Positions 10,890 to 29,825 are shown, counted from the stretch's first letter. The stretch is DNA of 64,000 nt from Mugil cephalus (GCF_022458985.1 NC_061771.1:33292117-33356116), one strand, 5' to 3'. Notes: generated by a model from the letters alone, not told the origin. Translations and numbers: made by a program.

Positions 10890-13800
10890 ATCCATCTGGC
10901 CTCTGTTAAACAGGGTTCAGTTCTTCTTCATAACTTGCTCACACAGATAAATGTGTGTGTCTTATCGAAGCTCAAGTAACGTTGAATCAGGCATAAATTA
11001 AATAAATCTTGAAAATAATCTCTGCACAATCTATATGTATATATATATATATATATATGTCTAGTCTATCGTGATTGAATGTTACTAATGACGGAGGCTC
11101 CACAGCGTTTCCTGGCTTCACTCTGGTTCATCGTGGTCATTGACAGAAGCTCAGGATCCAGGTCGTCTGACTTGACTTGACTCTGTGAAACGGGAGCAGA
11201 CGTAGAGTAAATGATGAAGCGTGAGACGTGTAGTCAGATCCAGTGAGGACGCTGTAACATAAGCTGAGGCAGGTACAGCTTCTTTTTCGTTCTGGACCCT
11301 GACCGAAGTCTCCTGTGTCCTCTGAAATCACCATTATCAGCATCTTCTTGCGGTCGGTGGCAGAACGAGGCGAGCTCCACCCGATGGGGATGAGCCCACG
11401 GTGAAGATCTGCTGAACTCAAATCTCTCTCAAACTTGAACCCGAACCCTCAGGCTTGTGTTCATACGAAGGCTTTTGTCATTTTTCTGAGGGAGTGTGTG
11501 TGAGTGTGAGCAGACCGAGGTGAAAATCCCCAGGTGTATTGAGGCGACTGTGTCTACTCTTAGAGTCCTGTAGCCCGCGCACTTATACACATGTAACACC
11601 GTTTGTAGAGAAAGCGCTGACAGGAGCTCTCTGTAAACACTGAGACTATAAATGTTTTCGCTGGCGGCCATGTTGTAAGTCTCCTGACATGTAACCCCAA
11701 TTTGCGTCACACTAATTCCAAGTTTTAAGTTACGCCTCCTCTTTCTCCCTCTTCTCCTCTAATCTCTGATTTCTGCTTGTCAGTAGTTTACTCTCACTCT
11801 TTCTCTTTCTCCCTCTCTGAGCTTTAGGCCCTCTGGGGTTTTGGGCTCATTTCTTGTGCAGAATAAAGGCGACATAAAGGAGCGAGCCGCCCGAGGAGGA
11901 AACGTGGCGCTCGGCGGACAGAGCGGCGCCAGGACTCAGCCTCGACACACTCCCCCAGAGCAACTGAAACATGGGACACGTCAAGAGAAAGTCGCCCTGC
12001 AGGACTCTCAGGCCTCGGCCGTGTTCGGGCTGAGGCAGCTGATACCTCAGAAACCTTCTACGATAGATGTGTGTCAGGGATTCATCGAGAAATACACAAC
12101 AAACTAAAGGGTCAGTTCCCCCCGTAAACTGTGTCCTGGGATGATTATGAGACATGTCGCATTTAGCCGCTCTGTAATCCAGCACTCAGGACGCCACAGA
12201 ACAGAGTGTTTTACTGGTACGATCAGGTTTCAGTCTGTATCGCAGCCAGAGTTCAGTTAGGATGTTTTCTTCCTTCACTTGTTGCTATCAGTGCCGTCAA
12301 TCACAGGGAACAGCACAAACTAGAGAAACAGAAACAAGGTTACACAATGCAGCAGTGTGTGATGTGTGATGTGTAGAGGAAAGCAGCTAAAAATAAAAAG
12401 ACTGACAACATGATTCCACTTTGACCTGAGGATTAACAGGGGGAGACCAGGACCCGACCTCCAGCCCGACGTTACGGTTAAATAGTCAGAGAGCTGCTTC
12501 CACTATTTATTCGACGTTTTCCAGTAAAATAAAGTCATGACATGACACGACACGATAATCCCCACATGAAGACGCGATCCAAGAATTTAAACCATGAAAA
12601 CAAACAAAGCTTCACTGTTTGCACCAAAGACAGGGAGGAGTCACTACAGATCACTGGCTAAATCTGCTCAGACGTCTGTTCATTAATTGTGTAGAATCAT
12701 AAATGTAGATTTACTCCTGGACACACTCTGACTAGGCAACACAATGTTTCTACAACATGTTGAACCCAACCAGCTTTCACATCTTAACACATTTACACAG
12801 TCCTCCCCCAGGCTTGGAAAGCGAAACGCATTTAGTGGCAGCTTCCTGCTACTAAGAGAAATGGAAAGAAAGAATTGTTGTAGTGTGAAACAACGTAGAG
12901 GTGTAACTTCAACTAAGAGATAAACACACGTAAAAATGATGTTAAACCCAGCGTAGAAGCTTCCAGTAGATGTGTAGACGAAGCAGTCACATCTAGAGAC
13001 GCCCCTTCACCTCCTGCTCCAGGTCTACTGTGACATCTCAGTCCTGAAATCCAGCTAAAGTCCTACTGCAGCTACAAAGACATGCTAAGGCTAATGCTAA
13101 CAGAGGAACGGTCCAGGTCCTCTGGACATCAGGTACAACATCCTGTGGTACCAGAGAAGGAGGCTGCACATCAACTATGTGATAAAGTTATTAAAGAAAT
13201 ACCTGCTCCACCTTCCATCTACCACCAGGCTGTGGAGGACGAGGACATGCAGCCTGGTTTTATCCAGGCTATACATATCTGCACCTCACAGTGTGGACAT
13301 GAGGGGTCTGTCCTCAGGTCAGTGATTTTATTAGGGTTTCATTAGTTTGATTTCTTACTTTAAAAACTCGTGTAACCCCGACTGTAACGTAACATTTCTA
13401 AATATTTTACATCTTACTGAAGGCCAGTTTGATGCATCATATTTTCAGTTTATTTGTTGTATTTAAAGCTTGTTTTTAATGCACAGACCTCGAGTGCTTA
13501 AAACTAAATGTATTATTTTTAATATGTGGCAAATAAAGCTCCAGAGACGCGTGGTTCACTCCAGAGTGATGTCCTGGATAAAAGTGTTCCCAGGATGACA
13601 GATGTTGTGTCAGTGCACGTGCCTGGAATGCATATTGTTAATCGACAGATGGCTGAACTCTTCTAAAATCTGCCTCGCTGAAAGAGGAAGGAGAGCGCAT
13701 CTGTCGGCCTCTCCCCCCTCACGTCTAGGTACGTCCAACATGGCCGCAGGACTCTCAGCCAGGCAAGAGGTGACACGACGGCGGGGGCGTGGCCGCAGAC

Positions 13801-16270
13801 AAGCGAGACGTCAGAATTTAAACCCGGAGCGTGAGTGCAGAGTGGAAGGGTTGAAAAGTTCAAGCGCAGGGGAGAAGAAAGCCGCGCACAAACGTGACAT
13901 GAAGACAGGACAGGGGGCGGGGCCAGTCCCAGCTAAGGTGACAGAGGACGAAGAATAGGTGGCACGACGGTGAGTGTTTTACAGCGTAAACTGAGATGCT
14001 TTATGTTTCCTCTGGGTTGAGTAATAATTTCCAGCTCTTAAACTGAATGTGGTGACAGGTCTGAAACCAGAAACATGTTGGGTACTCAGACAGATCCATG
14101 AGTTATAGACGCTTTAAGGATAAAGTGAATGGATATATTATGTATATCACATATCTACCGTACGGTTTAATCCTTCACTAGGGTCGCAGGGGTTATATAT
14201 ATAAATTAAAATCAGTGCTTCCATTTAAAATGTTTCATGTGAAGTTGACGCCTGAGTTTGATGTTGAGTTGTTGGTGGGAGAATAAGGAGCACGGCTGAA
14301 GTGATGTGAGGTGACAGACTGAGAATTCCTCACATTGTTGTGTTCATCTCAGATTGAGGGGGGGGCATGGGGGGGCGCACGGAGAGGTTCTCCATTAAGC
14401 ATTAATCAGCGTACGGAGAAGCGGCTCTGGCCCTGCACCAGCTCTTCAGGGCGTCTTCTATCAGGCCGTTCCAGGCAGATGGTGGAGTGAGTGTGATTGG
14501 CAGGAGAAGTGGAAGCAGCGGAGACAGAGCAGATACTGTTGCCAGAGCGTTGGGGGGGGGTTAAGAAGGTGCGGTGAATGGAGGGGCGGTGGGGGTGTAA
14601 GGTGTGACCGCTCTTAATTATCCCAAAGGGCTGCCAAGTGTTGGTTTCAGAGCCAAGTGTCGGTTCCCTGCTCCACTGATCATTTCTATTTCTCTCAGGT
14701 TCTGATTCTAAAATGTGACTAATGTGTTTGTTGCCATTAGGAACTCTGACAGTCATTCCCATGACACAGGAGGAAGCAGAGAGGCGGCCGGCGGCCGTTA
14801 TCAGAGCATCTGAACAGGCTCAGAGGTCTAATCCTTGGTTTAGATGAGTTTCTCCGATCCACTCTGCAAATCCCCGGCGGAATGTGGCCTCGCACACGTC
14901 GTCCTGGTCGAGATACGCATCGACTGGTGCGACCTGAAGAGAAGCCTCCAAGAGCAGACGAACAAAGTCAACCGCCACCGGGCTGAACGCCGCGGGGCCA
15001 GCGCGGCTCCTGGGGAGGCACCACAAATGGCGACTGAGCGTTGGGTTCATGGGGGCGAGGAGGAGACATGAGGACGCCCGCCTCTTCTACCCGAGTCACG
15101 CAAGGGGGAGGAGATAAGCGGCCATCGCAGGTGAGATCACCAGCTCTGGGTTCAGCCCGAGGCCAGGAGAGGCCGCCACGATGCCCCCCATCTCCACCAG
15201 AACCAACCACAGCCCCGAGAGAAACCGCCGCTCTGATGCAATCGCGTTCCCTGGCTGCCGCCTGTGCTGTTGTTGTAGTGGTGTCGCTACGAGCTCCTGA
15301 AAGTATTCATAATCCCCACATAGCTGCTCACACACAACACAGACACAACAAACAGCTGACGCCAACCGGACCCGGACACGGGCACCGTCGGCTCAGACCC
15401 ACCAAAGACCGGTTTGTCTTTTACCTTCAGCAGGCGAGTGATGAAAGCTGGAGCTTATGTTCAGTTCAACGGTCAGAAAACTACATTCCCCACATTCTTC
15501 CTCCTCCTCCTCCTTCTCCTCCTCCTCCTCTTCCTACTCCTCCTCTTCATTCTGACAAGCTGAGCTGTAATTATACTGCAGAGCTCAGAAATATTATCAC
15601 CAACAACCTACTTCCGTCCATCACTGGTGACTCTGAAATGGTCCAAACCTTCTGGTGCTACTCATTTAACAGATTTGCTTCCAAAACCAAAGCAACCGAA
15701 TAATGATTTGTGTATTTTGTGATTTGTGTCTGAGCTGAGTTCTCATGGTAAGAGCCATGTGTGGGTTCCTGCTGAAAACATGTTAACCTGAACATGTTAA
15801 GGGTTCATGTGAATGAACTATGACCTGTAGAGCTCAACTCATTGACACTTATCATGTATGTATGTGTGTAATATCTCTTATTTATTTAAAAGTGCGAGGT
15901 TGTTTTGCTCTACAGAACTCAGGCGGCAGCAGGAGGATCCTCCATCAGTTAGTTAAGGTTGTGTCAATCATTCTGTTGCATCAGTGCACATTCACAGATT
16001 CAAGTTTCCCTCAGAAGAAGTGAAGTCACAGAGAGAAGCTGTCAACACGAGACAAGTTAATGCTGGTTCTCCTTCAGTCTGTTCTCGTGGTGACTGAAGG
16101 TGACGGCTTCGTTTTTGACATTCACCTTATTGAATATGTCAAGTCTGGAGGAATGACGAGTACCTGAGAACTGAAGGAAGAAATGAACACTTTCTGCATC
16201 AGCATGTACTGATCAGTCCCTCTGTAATAACACGGAGGACAGAGTCCAATGATATATGAGGAATAGAAGT
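10890..16270. other. Intergenic region, no gene recognised
   Basis: An (AT)n tract lies at about 11031-11059. Open frames at 11841-12107, 13082-13345, 13602-13958 and 15041-15703 have no recognisable domain or splice structure. GC-rich non-repetitive stretches at 11.86-12.1, 13.7-13.96 and 14.4-15.3 kb could be regulatory; TAATCC occurs at 14829-14834. No WDPCP exon was found in any frame. Confidence 0.45.
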
Positions 16271-16274
16271 ATAT

Positions 16275-16765
16275 GGAACTAAAGTGAACATGAGTTACTG
16301 CTCTTTATCAGTATAAATGTGTTTGTAGGTGTGAGTTCTGAGGAGTTGTCCAGGATGGTTTTCACCTTGTGAAGCGTTCTCCTGTGTGACACTGTCAGAG
16401 GCTCCAGCTTCACCCCCACTACGTCACCGGCCTCATGTATCAGTCTGTTCAGTCTGTTAGCGTCCGCTACCCTCAGCCTGCTGCCCCAGGACACAACACT
16501 GGCCCCACAGACTCATACAACATCCTGACCATAGTCCTGCTGAACCGCCTCAGAACATAGAGGAGACTCTGGTTCTTCCTGTAGGGGGCGTCAGTGTTCT
16601 GCCCCCAGTCCAGTCTATTATCAGTGTGGACCCCCAGATACTTATAATCCTCCACTATGTCCACATTGACCCCTGGATGGAAACAGGGTCAGCGGCACCT
16701 TGGTCCTCCTCAGGTCCTCCTCAGGTCCCCCACCAGCTCCTCAGTCTGAGTCACACTGAGCTGTG
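16275..16765 (-). mobile_element. LINE (non-LTR retrotransposon) reverse-transcriptase fragment, degenerate
   Basis: On the minus strand two frames give VDIVEDYKYLGVHTDNRLDW and then RVADANRLNRLIHEAGDVVG. These are hallmark segments from the C-terminal end of the reverse-transcriptase ORF of teleost L2/CR1/Rex1-type LINEs. A frame change near 16.48 kb, and the absence of the catalytic core and endonuclease, make it a dead 5'-truncated copy. The exact clade would need a repeat-library search. Confidence 0.85.
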
Positions 16766-16806
16766 TGTGTCTGTGTGTGTGTCTGTGTGTGTGTCTCTGT
16801 GTGTGT

Positions 16807-16853
<47 letters not shown>

Positions 16854-17026
16854 CTGTCCTCAGGCTTCTGTCAGTGACTGACAACTAAATGAGCCCAGGG
16901 AGGACAGACAATAAGGAGTAATGACAGGTGGTAAACAGGCTCAGCCTTGTCTCCTCCTCCTCCTCCTCTTCCTCCTTCTCCTCCTCCTCCTCTTCCTCTT
17001 CCTCTTCCTCTTCCTCCTCCTCCTGC
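16763..17026. repeat. (GT)n/(CTGT)n and (CTC/CTT)n microsatellites
   Basis: GT-rich tract at about 16763-16852 and a pyrimidine tract of CTC and CTT triplets at about 16950-17024. Poly-Glu and poly-Leu frames over the second tract are artefacts. Confidence 0.93.
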
Positions 17027-17182
17027 AGATCTGTCCAGACTGGCTGATCACACACCGGAGACGGCGCCGGACTCCTGGAACTCGTCTTTGTCGTCACCAT
17101 CATTGTTGGTTTTTCTTCACCTGTTCACATGAAGTGGAACCAAATTATCAGTGAGAGTTTAAAATGCAGCCACTGTAATGTT

Positions 17183-17216
17183 GAATAAATAAATAAATAG
17201 ATAAATAAATAAAATG
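17183..17216. repeat. (AAAT)n microsatellite
   Basis: Short run of AAAT with one AGAT interruption. Confidence 0.85.
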
Positions 17217-18179
17217 AATGAAGGGTCACAGGTTTGAGTCCCTCTGAAACCGCCCATAAAAACCTACGTTTGAATCAAGACTGATTTATTTATTGATTTA
17301 TTTCTGCGTCAAACTGCTTCATGCTACAAGTTCTAAAAAATAAAAATATTAAATTACCCAAAATAACTAGACTATAATAAGTTAACACACTGAGTCACGG
17401 ATGAAAGGCCTCTACTGTAAACTACCAACATTTAACTTCATTTTCCAGGTAAGTAGCGACCTCTGCTGGATGGAGGTGGTACCATTTTAAACTTCAAACT
17501 ACGTTCATTTCACAATTAAATTAAGTGCTACACACAAATACAAATACAAATTACTGACTTACTAAGAGTTGTGCAAAACTAGTGAATTATATATTTGAAT
17601 TATGAATTATACTTCATTTGAAGTAGTCTGGAAATATATTGTATAACCACAAGGTCACAGGGAAACACATGAATGACCAACAAAGAGAAACCGGCTCCTC
17701 CTGCATAAATACAGTCGGTTCAGAATATGTGGAGACGGAGCTGGTGGTTGGAGCCAGAGGGCTGGAGGAAGGAAAGATGGTGTCTCAGTGATGAGACGAC
17801 CTCAGCGCCTCCTCAGACTCCTGTTTAATCCTCATCTTCCCAGGATGAGTTTGGGTTTTCTGACCAGACTCACTGATCCCGAGCGCTCGGCGCCGTGACT
17901 CATTCATCCGTGGAGATTTCAGAGAACCGTCCCGATAGCAGCTGTTCCCCACCCAGCATCAGCCAGTATTTTCATGTCCTCTGGTCCTGCTGGTCAGTAA
18001 TGACAAAACAAACACACATCCATGGATCAGTCACACCGTATACACACTCCCTGCTGGTACCGTGCTCACAATACTTTCACAGAGTGTGTACGTTTACTGT
18101 AGAGAAAGACACAGTATTTTATTTACATCTGTTTAGTAGTTTTACTTTCAGAAGTTTGTTTATCTCAGGCTCCATATGA

Positions 18180-18310
18180 GCTGGTTCTGGTTCTGGTTCT
18201 GTTTTTTTCCTGTTAAAGGGAGGTTTTCCTCTGGAGGTTTCAGGGCGGTTTTTGTGAAGAGTCTTGAGACAAGTTGCGTTGTTATTAACAGTGGCAATTT
18301 TGGTTTGTAA
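18180..18310 (+). repeat. Common teleost dispersed repeat remnant
   Basis: Contains the phrase ttcctgttaaagggaggttt followed by gagtcttgagacaa, recognisable as part of a very common fish interspersed repeat that normally ends in a gcgctatataaat-like tail. The tail is missing. Assignment is from memory of fish sequence, not from a search. Confidence 0.6.
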
Positions 18311-18354
18311 ATCCTGGTGCAGCCATGAAGGAAAATCTTATGCTACAGTCCTGA

Positions 18355-18510
18355 AATACCACAATCAACCCCCTCACAACACAAACACAGAAGGTGGAGA
18401 AAAGCCACGCAACATGCAAACTCCACCCAGAAAGACCCGAGTCAGACTCAAACCCGGATCTTCTCACCGGGAGGTGTCAGTGCTAACCATTAAACCACCA
18501 CCACTGTGCC
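18355..18510 (-). repeat. tRNA-like teleost dispersed repeat (SINE-like), degenerate
   Basis: Read on the minus strand it gives ggttagcactgacacctccc, then gggtttgagtc (box-B-like), then gtggagtttgcatgttgcgt. This is the widespread fish element containing a 'gtggttagcactgtcgcctc' phrase. The box-B-like core suggests tRNA ancestry. An open frame over it on the plus strand (18264-18740) is not a gene. Confidence 0.6.
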
Positions 18511-19499
18511 CAACATATGTTAACATATGTCAACATCTCACTTCATCAGGTACTGAAGATCGAAACGATAACGTGACAACAGTAAAAACACAATGCACGA
18601 CTCAGTACACAACAATCAATACACAAAGTCACCAAACACAACATACCACAGCCAAACATTTCAGCACCACAGACAGGTGGACAGCTCCACACATGTATCA
18701 CCAGTTACATAAATCCCACTATAATTCAGACAACATGTAAACTACATGATCAGTTCTATTTATATTAAAATCAATTAGACTCACCAGCTCCTTTTTATGA
18801 GCTCCCTGTTAACAAGTTTTCTCCTTAAACGTCTCCTGGTTGAATGTCCTTGTTTTATCTTTTCCCTCTTGAGAAATGATTAAATCCTCCTAAAACTTTT
18901 ATCTCCAACTTCTGGTCCAGTGGTGAAGTCCTGAATCTGACACTAGTCAGGTAGAAAACTCCCTTCATCATGAAATGAATCACTGAAACATGAAAACGTG
19001 AAACATGCTACTGGTTCCGAGAGAAAACAGAGACACAGCATCAGACACAACAAACTATTCACACGCTACACACAACTACAGTACAAGAAGTGTCAACATG
19101 GGAAATTATGTGCATCAAATGAAAACTGGGAACATTTCATTGGGGACAAAGTTGAATTTATTATTAACTTGTATTTACGTATGAAAGTGTGTAATCCTCT
19201 CCTCCACAGCAGCGCCCTCTAGTGGAGCTGTGCCCTTAATGCAAAGAAAACACTGGTTATTTATGCTGTAGAAATAAAAATCTTACTTTTATACGTGTAT
19301 TTCTACATTTTTGGCCACTAGAAGGCGCCACTTGGCACCAAGGAGCATGGACTCATTTCAGTCCACGTTAAACATGATAAAATAAAAATAAAATAATCAC
19401 TGTTGTGTTTAAAGCTCATATGAACATTTACAGCTTCTGCTAAGATTTAGAGAGTCCACATGCAGAGGAGAGATCAGACCTCTGCAGTGCAGTACAAGC

Positions 19500-19546
19500 T
19501 GCTCCTCCTCCTCCTCCTCCTCCTCCTCTTCGACTCTGCACCAGCC

Positions 19547-19618
<72 letters not shown>

Positions 19619-19828
19619 GTCTCTCCACTCTTCATTTCCAGCAGCTCGAGCTCTAAAGCTTCAGTCTCCGTCTATTTACGTCCTCACAATCTTATTAAGG
19701 GACTAGACTGCAGCGCTCGGTCTTACTGTGTGTTACTGTGTGTTACTGTGTGTTACTGTGTGTATTAGTGTGTTACTGTGTGTGTGCTTGTTTGTGTGTG
19801 TGTGTGTGTGTTTGTGTGTGTGTGTCAG
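19500..19828. repeat. Composite (CTC)n / poly-C / (AC)n / (TGTGTTAC)n region
   Basis: CTC triplets at about 19500-19529, a C-run at about 19546-19563, (AC)n to about 19615, then GT-rich and TGTGTTAC repeats at about 19728-19828. No gene. Confidence 0.92.
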
Positions 19829-20031
19829 CTATATGAAACCGTCCGAATCGTTCATTCGCCTCTAGAGCTGAGGATCACATCGCACCTGCCTCTCCGTCCC
19901 GGTATCTGTCTCTGTCTCGATCTCCGTCTCCGTCTCTGTCTCCCTGACTCTCTCTGTGGGTTGTCCACCTGTCTTTCCATCTGTCGTCGATGCACCATTT
20001 GTTCTTGTGCAGAGAGGACTGCAGCTACTAG

Positions 20032-20172
20032 AGGACGAGGACAGACTGAGGAGAGACAGGTGGACCATCAGAGGACGAGGACAGACTGAGTAGAGACAGG
20101 TGGATCGTCAGGGGACAGGAACAGACCAAGGAAAGACAGGTGGACCATCAGAAGACGGGAACAGACCGGAGG
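20032..20172. repeat. 40-bp tandem repeat, about 3.5 copies
   Basis: Unit begins AGAGGACGAGGACAGACTGA and continues GGAGAGACAGGTGGACCATC, with divergent later copies. Confidence 0.85.
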
Positions 20173-20399
20173 GAAGATGCTGACGCTGTTGACCTCCATG
20201 TATCTGGTGGTGAGGGCGGTTTCTTCACAGGTGAGTGAAAGTGTCCTTGAATGCACCATTAAAGGCCACACGTGGACACAGTCGTCCTCTCAGGACAGTG
20301 AAAGCATCGTCTTCTATTGTCCTAACTAGGAGGGGGACTGGTTGGACTGTGGACAAGTTTTGTCTTTTTCTGAGGCTGTCATCATTAATTCATCCTGAG

Positions 20400-20562
20400 T
20401 CGTCAGAGGACAGGTCTGTCCTCAGAGGACAGGTCTGCCCTCAGAGGACAGGTCTGCCCTCAGAGGACAGGTCTGCCCTCAGAGGACAGGTCTGGCTTCA
20501 GGGGACAGGTCTGCCCTTAGAGGACAGGTCTGTCCTCAGGGGACAGGTCTGGCTTCAGAGTT
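20400..20562. repeat. 20-bp tandem repeat
   Basis: Unit CCTCAGAGGACAGGTCTGCC, about eight copies with one- to two-base variants. Confidence 0.9.
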
Positions 20563-20564
20563 AA

Positions 20565-22290
20565 ACGTTTAAGGTTAATTTATTTGAGTTAGTGGTTCTG
20601 ATTTAAAATGTCTTAGAAGTAAACTTCATGTCCACTCACATCCTCCGTCCTTCGTCTATACATAAAATATAACTTTAAAGATTTTATAGATTTTTTATAG
20701 ATTTTTTAGATATCTTAGTGTGTGTAGTTCAGCGTTTTAAAGAGTGATGACTTTTATCTACGAGGGTCAGAAAACAGCAAACTGTTCCTTTTTTAGATAA
20801 ATAATCATATGATGGCGTCGTCATGTTCCTTGACTTGAATGACTCTCATTCATTCATTGACCCGTTTTAAAGGACTTTTATTGTGAAGGCCGTGATAACG
20901 TGTCCAGGCTGTTTTTACTGAACCTGAAGCAGCAGATTATCACTTCCTGCCTCACGGCCCCAACATGGCCGCCGGTGTCCTTCACAGGCTGAAGGATGCA
21001 CAGGACTCCACATGTAACTGGAAACCTGGGCTGAAACTACACAGCAGGTCTTTGGAAACACTACGTGTCCACCTGAACGTTCCCACAGTCAGGACCTTCT
21101 GCTGGAGCCAGGTCACAGACTGAGGTCAGGGTTGAGGTTGACTGAACATGACCCTGGAGCATTCGCCTGCTCAGCCTGGTCTGTTATGGTCCAGGTTCAG
21201 AGAAGAAGGAAAAGCCAGGCCTCGTTTGTAATCTTGTGTGTCTGATCTGAGAGGATTTGCCTCCTGCCAGGACGCTGACAGACGAGTCAACAAGCCGACA
21301 GATAAACTTGAGCTGGTCTGGAGAATGAACTTGACCTCAAGTCTCTGCTGAGCCTGATTTAAAAACAGCCTGGAAGAGCCAGACTGCTCACTGTGGACTG
21401 GTCTACCTTCAGGAGACACTCTGCCTTTAACATGTAGCTTCTGACACTATTAGCTCTGGTTCTCATGGAGGAGGTCTTAGAAATGCTAATGAGCTGGTTT
21501 CCATGAGGTCAGGATGGTGGTGGTTGTTTGAGTCTAGTGGAGACAAATAAAGTAAATCTGTTCATCTACCGGCCGGAACTGGTCTGAACATCATCTAAAT
21601 GTTTGTGGTCACATTGATCATTTGGAGGAGTTTGATCCCATTAATCAGAACAGAACCAGCTGAGTTGTGAGATGTTGGTGGTTTCCTCTCATCAGCTGAT
21701 GCTCCAACATTTCTACTGGATGAAGGTCAGGACTTTGACTTGTTCCTAAACATTCATCTGGTTCTACTTTAATCGTCTGGAGTTGGTTGGTTGGTTGGTT
21801 GGTTGGTCACATGGTTTCATCATAAATCAAAAGATTTAAAGTAATATTCACAGACAAAAGTAAAATATTTTAAATCAAATATTTGAAAACGTTAATCAGT
21901 TTCCAGCGAGGAGGACAAAACTCCTTCAAAACAATCTATCTTCATTTTTGCTACACTCTATATAATAAATGCGTAATATTATTTATTCTAATTCATCATC
22001 ACATTAAGCTGAAGGACGTCACTTCTTCAGGAGAGTTCCTAGATATTTATTTATCACGTGGTCACGTTTTAAACATTGTTCACTGTCCCTGGTTCTGTCC
22101 CTGTGAATCTGTCCCTGTGAACCTGTCCCTGTTTGTTCCCACCCCGTGTCCTTCTGCGGGACAGGTGCTGCAGTTCCCTCTGTGTCCACCACATGTCGCT
22201 GCAGCGCCACTTCTCCGCGTCTCCGGAAAAAAATCTTTTTCAGAAAAAAATCCCGTATGTGGCACGAGCGAGTGGGCGGGGGTTGACTGA
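20565..22290. other. Upstream flank of mdh1, no gene
   Basis: Unique-looking DNA with a short (GGTT)n run at about 21785-21806. No exon of WDPCP, the mammalian head-to-head neighbour of MDH1, was recognised on the minus strand. Confidence 0.5.
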
Positions 22291-22509
22291 ACGGTGCATT
22301 ATGGGAGACGGTGTTTTTCTCAGCCCAGAAAACCTGAGTCACTGTCGTAAAGTGACTACACGTCCCATGATGCAGGCGGAGCAGGTCGGTTTGACTTTAG
22401 AGAGGGGTAGAGGTGACCCTCCGTCCAGTCTGACTCCGAGCAGCAGCAGCAGGAAGAAGAAGACATCTTCTGTCTGATATATTCTATCTCCCATCTACCG
22501 AGACACAAC
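22264..22509 (+). promoter_or_regulatory. mdh1: mdh1 promoter and 5'UTR region with a ZNF143/SBF-type motif
   Basis: The ACTACACGTCCCATGATGC stretch at 22355-22373 closely fits the ACTACA-nn-TCCCA-GC motif bound by ZNF143/STAF in housekeeping promoters. A second related half-site (CATTATGGGAG, reverse TCCCATAATG) lies near 22298-22308, and a GGGCGGGG GC-box near 22274-22281. No TATA box is apparent. The transcription start is not resolved but must lie before the ATG at 22510. Confidence 0.6.
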
Positions 22510-28626
<6,117 letters not shown>

Positions 28627-28692
28627 CTGTCGCCTCCTGCTGGCCAACTGCAGCACTTAGATTCCCTGAAGGCTGGCTGCTCTCGGCTCTGA
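28627..28692 (+). other. mdh1: mdh1 stop-codon readthrough extension ending in a peroxisomal targeting signal
   Basis: After the mdh1 TGA (28624-28626) the same frame stays open for 21 codons and ends KAGCSRL before a second TGA at 28690-28692. SRL fits the PTS1 consensus. Mammalian MDH1 is known to yield a peroxisomal form (MDH1x) by readthrough of a UGA CUA stop. Here the context is TGA CTG, so the C at +4 is kept but the last base differs. Efficiency cannot be predicted. Confidence 0.6.
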
Positions 28693-28945
28693 AGACGACT
28701 CCATCATCACAGTCACCGTCCGAGCTGATGGCTGCGTGTCACCTCTGTGTGTGTGTGAGTGTGTGTGTGTTTGTGTGTTTGTGTGAATGTGTCGAGGCCA
28801 AACCTGTTCAGTGACCACGACCTGGCCTCCTCCATCTGCAGAACACCCAGAGAACCTCTCTGTTGGTACATGGTAACACAGACTAGCTGTCCTCCAACTC
28901 TTAACGGTTCCCACCAATAAAAGTACAAGGAAACCCACCGACCAG
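28627..28945 (+). other. mdh1: mdh1 3'UTR with poly(A) signal
   Basis: Includes a GT-rich tract at about 28741-28790 and AATAAA at 28916-28921. Cleavage is expected near 28.935-28.945 kb. Confidence 0.75.
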
Positions 28946-29825
28946 ACTCCAGCCTCTTCCTTCCCGCTCTCTTTTGTCGTCACCATTCAGTTTGAAGATG
29001 TTTCTAACACAAACACCACAGATAAGTCATTAGTATGATAATAAATAAATGATTCCCTTATTGATCCATCTCTGCATTCTGACCCATCCATTAGTTTGTA
29101 CAGTTGGAGCCGTGTCTGGGGAAAACTGGGGGTTGGGGGTTTGCTCAGGGCACTGCAGCCATGGACGGGGTGGGAGGTGAACCTGTGACCCTCTAACTGC
29201 TACTCCACAGCTCCCAAATAATACTAATACCAATACTAGAGGGAGGAGCTACACCACTATACATCACTTTACACCACTAAATACTACTATATACATCATT
29301 ATATACCATTATACACACCACTAAATACTACCATACTATAGACCACTAAATACTACTATACACTAAGACAACAGAGTATAATTGAGCAGTGAACACCAGA
29401 ACCTTCCTGGAGCTGGACGCCGTGCAGCCTGTACAGGTTCTGGTGAAGGAGCCATGTCTGGGCTGTGACCTCCTCCAGCTAAAGCCTCCTGACTCACATC
29501 CAGCCTCCTGCAGGGAATCACTTTCACCACATGGGGGCAGCATCGGTCAGAAGGCTGAAAGCCTTCGTCAGTCAGCGTTAATCTCTGGGCCTTTAATGCC
29601 TCACTGTCAGTGCAGGAGATCAACTCCTTGTTCTACGGTACATCCATGGATTATTTTACATGATTTTGGTTTCATGTTTTTATTTTTTTCAACAAACTGG
29701 TTTATTTCTGAAAGTCACATTCACGCATTAACCCTTAAGAGGAAATAAGACAACTTTTTAATTCTCTACCTGGGAGGCAGGTGGCAGCAACCGACCAATC
29801 AGCGCCGCGCTTTAAGGCTTGTCAC
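28946..29825. other. mdh1-ugp2 intergenic spacer, proximal part
   Basis: No gene seen. Short repeats of 'actaaatactactata' type at about 29270-29365. Otherwise unremarkable. Confidence 0.5.

Larger units (their letters stand above)
16853..19495. other. Intergenic region apart from the repeats listed, no gene
   Basis: AT-rich DNA without recognisable coding sequence. It holds the CTC, AAAT and fish-repeat fragments listed separately. Confidence 0.5.

Noticed and set aside
13602-13958. Arg-rich 118-codon frame starting near ATGGCCGCAGG
   Set aside because: No recognisable family, no poly(A) signal or introns; more likely CpG-rich non-coding DNA. Not listed as a gene.
15041-15703. 220-codon frame
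   Set aside because: Low-complexity Pro run from CTC triplets and no protein similarity.
1-22290. Enrichment of OTX-type TAATCC sites as proof of autoregulation
   Set aside because: Number of hexamers is about what chance predicts for 21 kb on both strands; only one close inverted pair was kept as a weak finding.
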